A stretch of DNA of 64,000 bases from UBA6163 sp041753075 (lineage in GTDB: Bacteria; Planctomycetota; Planctomycetia; Pirellulales; Pirellulaceae), in assembly GCA_041753075.1 (NCBI GenBank), contig JBGSVE010000011.1, positions 46,598-110,597 of the forward strand, read 5' to 3'. Below the pieces are notes generated by a model. The model saw only the letters and a list, made by a program, of their open reading frames with translations. It was not told the origin of the DNA and made no database searches. Made by a program: the position numbers and the translations under genes. Numbering within the stretch: position 1 is the stretch's first letter; each line of letters starts with the position of its first letter. This document shows positions 8,442-15,179 of the stretch, piece after piece.

Positions 8442-10397
8442 TTAATCGACTGCGGAATTCACCAAAATCATGCGGGCCGCATCGACAACCGGCTTTGCCC
8501 AGGCTTCTTCGCCATGCAGCGCCACTATTCCGCTGCACATTTCGCGAAGTGCGACCCGGTCGAGCGATTCTTTACCCCAAGCCAATCGCTGCAATAACTC
8601 GGCTGCGCGCGGGTCCGGCGGGTTCGTTTTGATTTCCGCCAACTTGTCAATTTCTTTCCGCACGGCCACGGACAGTTCCGCGATTGAATGCGATTGTGGC
8701 GGCGGACTATCACCTGAGACCGGCGGATCATAAACGCTCAACCATTGCCGCAGCCTGCTCTGCGCCGATACCGGGTTGCGCCGGATATCTCGCATCGCCG
8801 CCAAGAACGCTTGTTCGGCGGGGGCCAAGAAATCGTCGCCGCCTTCGCGCGACGACACCATCTGCAGACGACGAACGATTCGCGATGCGTCTCGTTGATC
8901 GAGGAACGGTTCAAGTTCGGCGTAGCGAGCGTCTTCGGGATACAGCCTCCGAAACTGGTCCATTTGGATTCGCAATATGGCCGCGTCTTCGTTATCGCGC
9001 GTTTGGATCATGGCCTGGTAAAGCGAATCGGCCGATGGTCGTTGCATCGACCAGATAAAAACGCCGACCGCGCCAAGTAGCAGCGCGATCATTGCCGCAA
9101 TCGACAACACATTGAATAGCGAATTGGGTGATTCGGATTGCTGTTGTGATTCCCAGAATCCGCGTCTTCGTTCGGCGTCGTCGATGGTGCTAAATCGAGT
9201 TTCATCGGAGGTGACCAAATGCGATTGATCTGCGTCCGTCAAGCTTGTGGAAACGTTTGCGTCGATTGACGACGCTTTGGACAGCAGCTTGGCCGGCGAA
9301 GCGAATACAAAGTCATCATCGCGTTTGGTGTTGACGGCTTTTGCGGTCTTGGGGGTTGGCGTCTCCGGAACCGTGCGATCGAGTCTGGTTGCTGGTGACT
9401 TCTTGGCAATTTCGTCGTCCGCAGGAATCGTTGGCGATTCCGCTGAAGTGGGTTGGTCAGTCTTGATCGATGTATCCGACTTGGCGCGTACTGCCGTTCC
9501 GGGATTGGTTAATTTATCCTCCGGTGCATCGTCTGGCAATTGCTTGACGGTTGCTGCTTGGCGATTAAGTCCCGCTCGGATCGCCATCATGCGGTTCATC
9601 ACGGCAAGTGCCGTCGGTGGGCGATTTTCGGGATCTTTTTCCAGTAGATCATGGACCAAGCGGACAATTTCGATGGGCAGGTCGGGAACGACAATATCAA
9701 GCGGTGCGGGGGCTTCGCGATGCAGCGCCTCAATCACTCGGGTCATGCTGCGTCCGGCGAACGGCGAGCGACCGGCGAAGCAGGCGTACAGCACATTGCC
9801 CAACGCGTACAAGTCGGTTCGCGGCGAAATGACGCCGCCATCGCCGGCTTGTTCCGGAGCCATGTAATCGGCCGTGCCAAGCACCGAACCAGCAACGGTT
9901 TGTTCCGCGTTGCCGAACAGTTTTGCGATCCCAAAGTCAACAATCTTGGGGCTGCCATCCTCAGCGAACATCAGGTTTGCCGGCTTCAGGTCGCGATGAA
10001 TAACGCCAAAATTGTGGGCATATCGCAGCGCGCTGCAAACATCGATTCCGAGGTTCAACGATTCCGGCCAAGCTAATCGTTTCTCGCGTTTGAGCCGTTG
10101 TTGCAACGTCTCGCCGCGAACCCATTCCATTGAGTAAAAAAGTTGGCCCTGTTCTTCGCCATAGCCGATCAGGGTGACGATATTGGGATGCTTGAGTCGT
10201 TTGAGTGTGTCGATTTCGACTTGAAATCGCCGCCGGAATCGGATGTCATCGGCAACCGATGCGGCGATCAACTTGACCGCCACTTGCTCACCCGTTTTTT
10301 CGTGAACCGCCTGGTAGACGGAGCCCATGCCGCCGCGACCAATCGTCTCGCCGACGCGATAGGGACCAAGGTGTTCAAACGGTATCATTTCGGGCAA
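8442..10397 (-). CDS. Transmembrane serine/threonine protein kinase (PknB-like)
   Basis: A 651-residue Hanks-type kinase. The catalytic domain occupies about residues 10-275: glycine loop GRGGMGSVY (20-28), ATP-binding Lys42 in VAVK, catalytic HRDLKPAN with Asp136, DFG at 154-156, and activation-segment end GTADYMAPEQ. All catalytic residues are present, so it should be active. A Ser/Thr/Pro- and Asp-rich linker (about 280-425) leads to one transmembrane helix (about 428-451, LSIAAMIALLLGAVGVFIW). A roughly 200-residue extracytoplasmic domain of helical character follows, with no PASTA repeats. MPEMIP offers two starts three codons apart. It lies 91 nt upstream of the secretin-N-like gene on the same strand, so the two may be co-transcribed. 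The ligand of the outer domain is unknown. Confidence 0.92.
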   Translation of the reverse strand: MPEMIPFEHLGPYRVGETIGRGGMGSVYQAVHEKTGEQVAVKLIAASVADDIRFRRRFQVEIDTLKRLKHPNIVTLIGYGEEQGQLFYSMEWVRGETLQQRLKREKRLAWPESLNLGIDVCSALRYAHNFGVIHRDLKPANLMFAEDGSPKIVDFGIAKLFGNAEQTVAGSVLGTADYMAPEQAGDGGVISPRTDLYALGNVLYACFAGRSPFAGRSMTRVIEALHREAPAPLDIVVPDLPIEIVRLVHDLLEKDPENRPPTALAVMNRMMAIRAGLNRQAATVKQLPDDAPEDKLTNPGTAVRAKSDTSIKTDQPTSAESPTIPADDEIAKKSPATRLDRTVPETPTPKTAKAVNTKRDDDFVFASPAKLLSKASSIDANVSTSLTDADQSHLVTSDETRFSTIDDAERRRGFWESQQQSESPNSLFNVLSIAAMIALLLGAVGVFIWSMQRPSADSLYQAMIQTRDNEDAAILRIQMDQFRRLYPEDARYAELEPFLDQRDASRIVRRLQMVSSREGGDDFLAPAEQAFLAAMRDIRRNPVSAQSRLRQWLSVYDPPVSGDSPPPQSHSIAELSVAVRKEIDKLAEIKTNPPDPRAAELLQRLAWGKESLDRVALREMCSGIVALHGEEAWAKPVVDAARMILVNSAVD

Positions 10398-10522
10398 CTC
10401 AAACGGTTTTGACGAGACGAATTTGAGAGCGGCATGGCGCTAGCCGCCGATTTAATGTGCTAATACCGGCGGCAATCGCAGTGCCGCTCACTGAAACTGA
10501 TTTTACACAGTACGGAGCCGCA

Positions 10523-11413
10523 ATGACGGACGTGAAGAACAAGATTGCATTCTTGACGATGGATAGTCTGACTGGGTTTGTCGTGTACGACGACTTGGCC
10601 AAAACACCGCTGGCGGAACTTGGCTGGCAGGTCGTCGATGTGCCATGGAGAAGCGAAGTTGCTGATTGGGGCCAATTTGCCGCCGTCGTGATCCGTTCGC
10701 CATGGGACTACCACCTGCATTGTGATGCGTTCCTGAACTTAATCAATGCAATCGAACACGAAAGACTTCGCACCGGAACACGTTTGCTCAATTCAGCTGC
10801 GGTCGTCCGCTGGAATATCGACAAGCGATACCTGCGCGATTTGGAATCGCGGGACGTGGCGATTGTGCCAACGCAGTGGGTCGAAGCCCCGACGCTTGAT
10901 TCATTGCGGGCAGCATTCGCAGCGTTCGCAGTCGATGAACTTGTCGTCAAGCCGATCGTTGGGGCCGGTTCGCGAGACACGTTTCGTGTACGTTCGGACA
11001 ACTCCGGTGCAGAGTCGTGTTTGGGAAGTTTCGCCGCTTCAACGGCCATGATCCAGCCGTTTTTGACGAGCGTTGTCGAGCAAGGTGAATGGTCGTTGTT
11101 TTATTTTGCGGACAAGTACAGCCATGCGGTTCTGAAGACTCCCAAAGCTGGCGACTTTCGCACGCAAGAGGAGTACGGCAGCCACTTGTCGGCAATCCAG
11201 CCGACGAATGCGATTCGACAATTGGCTGACCGCGCGGTTGCCGCGATCATCGAACCAACGTTGTACGCGCGAGTCGATATTGTGCTGTTGGGCGATGGCT
11301 CACCGGCGGTTATCGAGCTGGAATTGATCGAGCCATCGCTTTATTTCCCCTACGACAAAGAATCACCGTGGCGTTTCGCGCGAGCTGTTGACCAGCTTTT
11401 ACGATCGAATTAA
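10523..11413 (+). CDS. Stand-alone ATP-grasp ligase (RimK/glutathione-synthetase-like)
   Basis: A 296-residue cytosolic protein with the fold order of small ATP-grasp enzymes. The N-terminal pre-ATP-grasp domain contains VVIRSPWDYH and LNSAAVVRWNIDKRYL. The central part has the nucleotide-binding strand ELVVKPIVGAGSRDTFRV, with the phosphate-loop Lys and Gly residues. The C-terminal part has YARVDIVLLGDG and VIELELIEPSLYF, which supply the Mg-binding Asp and Glu residues. Such enzymes couple an amine to a carboxylate by way of an acyl phosphate. The closest named relatives in my judgement are the DcsG-type and COG0189 proteins, so the substrate is unknown. The ATG at 10523 is preferred over the upstream in-frame GTG/ATG candidates because GGAG lies at 10514-10517. 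It is divergent from the kinase gene. Confidence 0.8.
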   Translation: MTDVKNKIAFLTMDSLTGFVVYDDLAKTPLAELGWQVVDVPWRSEVADWGQFAAVVIRSPWDYHLHCDAFLNLINAIEHERLRTGTRLLNSAAVVRWNIDKRYLRDLESRDVAIVPTQWVEAPTLDSLRAAFAAFAVDELVVKPIVGAGSRDTFRVRSDNSGAESCLGSFAASTAMIQPFLTSVVEQGEWSLFYFADKYSHAVLKTPKAGDFRTQEEYGSHLSAIQPTNAIRQLADRAVAAIIEPTLYARVDIVLLGDGSPAVIELELIEPSLYFPYDKESPWRFARAVDQLLRSN

Positions 11414-11422
11414 CACTCGCAA

Positions 11423-12721
11423 CTACGACACGCCGACGAGCGCTTTGTCGCTGATATCTTTGCGACACCAAGCACCGGGCCAGCGAATTTCTCTGACAGC
11501 TTGGTAAGCACGAAGTTTTGCGTTGCTAATGGTTGGTCCCATCGCAGTCACACCCAGCACTCGGCCTCCGTCGGTGACGACATTGCCGTCAAGCAGCTTC
11601 GTGCCGCCGTGAAATACTTTGACGCCCTCAACCTCGGCGGCTCGGTCTAGCCCCGTGATAATGCGTTCGGATTGATAGGGGCCCGGGTATCCGTCGCTGG
11701 CCATGACGACACAAATGCTGGGCGAATCGCTCCACGTTGGCGCTTCGATGTCGCCCAATCGACCCAACGCCACGGCTTCCAAGATATCAACCAAGTCGGA
11801 CTCCAATCGCATCAGTAGCGGTTGGCATTCGGGGTCGCCGAATCGCGTATTGAATTCCAACACCTTTGGACCGGCCGCCGTGATCATCAGCCCGGCATAC
11901 AAGACGCCGCGGAATGGTCGGCGAGCGCGTTTCATGGCGTGGACCACCGGCACCAAAATATCGGATTCGATTCGCGCCATCATCGCGTCATCGACCAGCG
12001 GCGTCGGACAGTAAGCGCCCATGCCGCCGGTGTTCGGGCCGCGGTCACCATCGAATGCGGGCTTGTGGTCTTGCGCGGCCGGCAACGTCAAGATCGTTGA
12101 CCCATCGGTAATTGCCAACACGCTTGCCTCTTGACCGAACAATCGCTCTTCGATGACAAGCTCATTGCCGGCATCGCCAAATTCGCGCCGTCCGGCAATG
12201 CGATCGATCGCGTCCAGGGCGTCGCGTTGGGTATCGCAAACGATGACACCTTTTCCCGACGCCAGACCATCGGCTTTGACGACGACGGGCACCGAATCGT
12301 ACGGTTCGGGATAGCGATCCTTTATATACCGGGCCGCATCATCGGCGCGGCGGAAGGTTTGGTAACTGGCCGTGGGCACGTCGGCGGTATGCAAAAGATT
12401 TTTACAGAAGACTTTGCTGCCTTCGAGTTCAGCGGCTGCCTTGGATGGGCCAAACGCGCGAATTCCCGCTGCTTGCAAATCATCAACCAAACCGGCGACA
12501 AGCGGTGCCTCCGGGCCCACGACGACCAAATCAATTCCTTGTTCGCGCGAAAATTTGACCAGGCCAACGTTGTCGGTCGCGGCAATCGGGACGTTGGTCG
12601 CTTCCGTCGCCGTGCCCGCGTTTCCGGGTGCGACAAATACCTTGGTCACGCGTGGGCTTTGCAAAATTTTCCAGCACAACGCATGCTCGCGCCCCCCAGA
12701 ACCAACGATTAGGATTTTCAT
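11423..12721 (-). CDS. purD: Phosphoribosylamine-glycine ligase (GAR synthetase)
   Basis: Second committed step of de novo purine synthesis: ATP-dependent ligation of glycine to 5-phosphoribosylamine to give GAR. The 432-residue length is normal for PurD. The N-terminus MKILIVGSGGREHALCW is the family signature. VVVGPEAPLVAGLVDDL, VVVKADGLASGKGV (ATP-grasp nucleotide loop), ERLFGQEASVLAITDG, DHKPAFDGDRGPNTGGMGAY and FNTRFGDPECQPLL (metal-binding Glu/Asn region) are all in place. It converges on the ATP-grasp gene with a 9-nt gap. The next gene upstream on its strand is the receiver-like protein, with which it has no obvious functional link. Confidence 0.97.
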   Translation of the reverse strand: MKILIVGSGGREHALCWKILQSPRVTKVFVAPGNAGTATEATNVPIAATDNVGLVKFSREQGIDLVVVGPEAPLVAGLVDDLQAAGIRAFGPSKAAAELEGSKVFCKNLLHTADVPTASYQTFRRADDAARYIKDRYPEPYDSVPVVVKADGLASGKGVIVCDTQRDALDAIDRIAGRREFGDAGNELVIEERLFGQEASVLAITDGSTILTLPAAQDHKPAFDGDRGPNTGGMGAYCPTPLVDDAMMARIESDILVPVVHAMKRARRPFRGVLYAGLMITAAGPKVLEFNTRFGDPECQPLLMRLESDLVDILEAVALGRLGDIEAPTWSDSPSICVVMASDGYPGPYQSERIITGLDRAAEVEGVKVFHGGTKLLDGNVVTDGGRVLGVTAMGPTISNAKLRAYQAVREIRWPGAWCRKDISDKALVGVS

Positions 12722-12804
12722 AGCAAGCAGCGGGGAAAAGGCCGATTGCGTTCAGCGGCCGGAGGGAGATTGATTAATCTATTATCGTAGGCGGACACTC
12801 CCAA

Positions 12805-12832
12805 AGCTCGTAGGGGGGCCCCCACGCGCGGG
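12805..12832. repeat. GC-rich palindromic hairpin between purD and receiver gene
   Basis: The 113-nt gap contains the palindrome GGGGGGCCCCC (12813-12823). It is flanked by CGTAG on one side and CACG on the other, so a stem of about seven base pairs can form on either strand. It lies just past the receiver gene stop. No U-tract follows, so it is a poor intrinsic terminator. It may be a dispersed palindrome or a structural transcript end. Confidence 0.35.
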
Positions 12833-12834
12833 CG

Positions 12835-13296
12835 CTACAACGATACCCAGCCTGGGCGACCTGGTCGCGTGCCGCGGCGACGATGCGAAGCGGTCAGGTG
12901 CGGCACCGTCAACAATTGGTCAACAACGGCCAGCAACGACCCCGGGTCGATCGGCTTAAACAAGCAACGCGTTGAGGCCGCAAGCGTTTCCGTTTTTTTC
13001 TCCAACCCGGCCCACTTCGCATCAGCGATTAAGATCGCCGGTAAGTCGACGTAGTTGTCGCGTGATCGAAATCCGACCAACATTTCGAGCGCCGCCGGCG
13101 CGTCATCGCTGACGTCGCAAACGATCATGTCGATCAATCCCAACGACATTGCCGCCAGTGCGCTGTCGAGCGTCCGCGCACAGATGCACGCAAACGATTG
13201 CGAATCCAACACGCCCGCCGTTGCGATCAACGACATCGGACTGGGGTCGACAACAAGAATCGTGGCACGCGGCTGGGAGGGTGTTTCGTCGTTCAT
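12835..13296 (-). CDS. Degenerate response-regulator receiver protein
   Basis: A 153-residue single-domain receiver-like protein without an output domain. The start at 13296 (MNDETPSQPR) was chosen because the receiver fold begins directly after it. ATILVVDPSP gives one acidic-pocket Asp (17) where paired acidic residues are usual. MIVCDVSDD provides the candidate phosphoacceptor Asp61, and CLFKPID the conserved Lys114. The Thr/Ser switch residue after beta-4 is missing: the strand reads PAILIADAK, with Ala91 in its place. The domain may therefore bind a partner without normal phosphoswitching. A basic Arg-rich tail (SHRRRGTRPGRPGW) ends the protein. No histidine kinase is adjacent. Confidence 0.65.
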   Translation of the reverse strand: MNDETPSQPRATILVVDPSPMSLIATAGVLDSQSFACICARTLDSALAAMSLGLIDMIVCDVSDDAPAALEMLVGFRSRDNYVDLPAILIADAKWAGLEKKTETLAASTRCLFKPIDPGSLLAVVDQLLTVPHLTASHRRRGTRPGRPGWVSL

Positions 13297-13396
13297 GGAA
13301 GTGGTCTTTTGGGGGCAGGACAACAATCCAAATTACCTACCATTTTGCGGCTTTCCGCGGCAAGACCAGCTTTAAGTCGGCTCCGTGAGCGGCGTT

Positions 13397-14551
13397 CTAC
13401 AAAGTTTCTACAAACTTGATACACATCGGTGTCGGCACGTTGATTGTGAAACGGGTGGATGACAAATCGCCCGTCTTCTCGTCGACGGCTAACACCGCCA
13501 CGTTGTTGCTGCCTTGATTGGCGACGAGCAGAAATCGACCGTCGGGCGTCAAACGGAAATTGCGCGGGACTTGGCCGCCACAGGCAATCGCCGAGCGTCG
13601 CACAAGCGTGCCGTCGGACGGATCGTAATCGAATACCGCGATCTCATGCGGACCGCGATTGCTGCAATAAACCACCGGCAACTTGGGGTGAAACAGAATC
13701 TCGGCACAGGCACGGACGACATCGTCGGCCGTGCCCTCGGCCATAGTGCTGGTACTCGCCAGCGGCGTCGAGTTCGGTGGTTCAAATGCGAACGTCGAAA
13801 TGGTTCCCGAGATTTCACCGAGCCCCAACACAAAACGATTGTCCGGTGAAAAAACAAAATGTCGTGGCCCGCTTCCCGGTGGCATTCGCAAGCTCGGCGG
13901 GTTGGCGGCGACTAGGTTTCCGGTGCCCGTGATGTCATAGATAAAGATGTCATCGGTGCCGAGGTCGGCGGCGAGCAGCCGGTTGCCGCTGGGATCGAAT
14001 CGGGCGCTGTGGGCGTGTGGTCCGGCTTGACGATTTTCAACCGGCCCCGAACCAACATGCTGGACGTTTGCTGTCGCCAGTCCGATTTGGCCATCTTCGC
14101 CGAGGGGATAAAGCGAGATGCTACCGCTGCCGTAGTTGGCTATCGCGGCGTACTTGGCATCAGGCCTGGCGATCACGAAACAGGCACCTTGGCCGCCCGC
14201 GGGTTGGCGGCTCAATTCGGTCAACATGCCCGACTCCGGCTCGATTTTCCACGCAACTATTCCCGCACCGCCCTTGCCATCGCCTTCGCTCAACTCCGCG
14301 ACGCTGTACAACACCGGCAGCGTCGGGTGGAGCCAAATGAACGTCGCGCGATCCGTGGCAGCAACCAATTTCGGTGACGCCAGTTCGCCCGTTTCCAAAT
14401 TGATCGCACTCTCGAATATGCCACCACGATCGGCATTCGCGGCGGTCCCGATGTAGAAGCGCAGCATCTCGGGCTCCTGGGCAAGCAGCGATGACAATGA
14501 ACTACTGGCCGCGCAGCACAGCAAAACAAAAAGCGGATTCAATCGGCACAT
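13397..14551 (-). CDS. Exported seven-bladed beta-propeller lactonase (6-phosphogluconolactonase-like)
   Basis: A 384-residue lactonase-family propeller (COG2706). A signal peptide (CRLNPLFVLLCCAASSSLSSLLAQ) suggests periplasmic location, unlike cytosolic Pgl of the pentose phosphate pathway, so its lactone substrate is uncertain. Family phrases are FYIGTAANADRGGIFE, FIWLHPTLPVLYSV, QAGPHAHSARFDPSGNRLLAADLGTD (in part), GPRHFVFSPDNRFV and PRNFRLTPDGRFLLVANQGSNN. Two starts are possible: a GTG at 14560 overlapping the upstream TGA, or an ATG at 14551. The AAGGAG sequence inside the end of the cyclophilin gene sits 8 nt before the ATG, so 14551 is preferred. The gene is almost certainly translated from the same message as the cyclophilin. 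Confidence 0.85.
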   Translation of the reverse strand: MCRLNPLFVLLCCAASSSLSSLLAQEPEMLRFYIGTAANADRGGIFESAINLETGELASPKLVAATDRATFIWLHPTLPVLYSVAELSEGDGKGGAGIVAWKIEPESGMLTELSRQPAGGQGACFVIARPDAKYAAIANYGSGSISLYPLGEDGQIGLATANVQHVGSGPVENRQAGPHAHSARFDPSGNRLLAADLGTDDIFIYDITGTGNLVAANPPSLRMPPGSGPRHFVFSPDNRFVLGLGEISGTISTFAFEPPNSTPLASTSTMAEGTADDVVRACAEILFHPKLPVVYCSNRGPHEIAVFDYDPSDGTLVRRSAIACGGQVPRNFRLTPDGRFLLVANQGSNNVAVLAVDEKTGDLSSTRFTINVPTPMCIKFVETL

Positions 14552-14556
14552 CCCAA

Positions 14557-14988
14557 TCACTCCTTGGAAATGGTAACGCTGGTGATCTTGTCGCCCTTGG
14601 CAATCGAGTCAACGATATCCTGGCCCTCGATCACTTTTCCGAACACACTGTGCTTGCCATCAAGCCAGGGCGTGGGCACGTGCGTGATAAAAAATTGGCT
14701 GCCGTTTGTATTGGGACCGGCGTTGGCCATCGACAGCACACCAGGGGCGTCGTGCTTCAGATCCTTGTGAAATTCATCGGCGAATTTGTAACCTGGACCG
14801 CCGGTTCCGGTGCCGCTGGGGCAACCGCCCTGGACCATGAAGTCGGGAATCACCCGGTGGAAGACCAGCCCGTTGTAGAACGATTCGCCGACAAGTTTCT
14901 CAAAATTGGCAACGGTTTTCGGCGTCTTTTCATCAAACAACTCGATGCGGATGATGCCCTTGCTGGTGTCAAATGTAGCAACTTTCAT
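14557..14988 (-). CDS. Cyclophilin-type peptidyl-prolyl cis-trans isomerase
   Basis: A 143-residue single-domain cyclophilin, predicted cytosolic because it has no signal peptide. The catalytic core is intact: NGLVFHRVIPDFMVQGG (with the catalytic Arg and Phe), GPGYKFADEF, LSMANAGPNTNGSQFFI, TPWLDGKHSVFGKV. It catalyses proline isomerisation during protein folding. Its last codons carry the ribosome binding site for the downstream lactonase gene, which starts 5 nt past its stop. The 190-nt region upstream separates it from the divergent CRTAC1-type gene. Confidence 0.95.
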   Translation of the reverse strand: MKVATFDTSKGIIRIELFDEKTPKTVANFEKLVGESFYNGLVFHRVIPDFMVQGGCPSGTGTGGPGYKFADEFHKDLKHDAPGVLSMANAGPNTNGSQFFITHVPTPWLDGKHSVFGKVIEGQDIVDSIAKGDKITSVTISKE

Positions 14989-15179
14989 AACGGCTTAGCA
15001 ATTCAATTCGAGGTATTGGAAGTGGTTTCGCGTGAACGAGTCGGCCCAGAGTTTAACCGATGCGGTGCGTACCGATTGGGGCCAGACACTTTTTTCCGCA
15101 GCCTTGCTAAACTCTTGGAGTTGGTTGCTCGTATTGCACTGGTGACAACTTCGGTTCCTTTGGCTGGACGATTGATACG

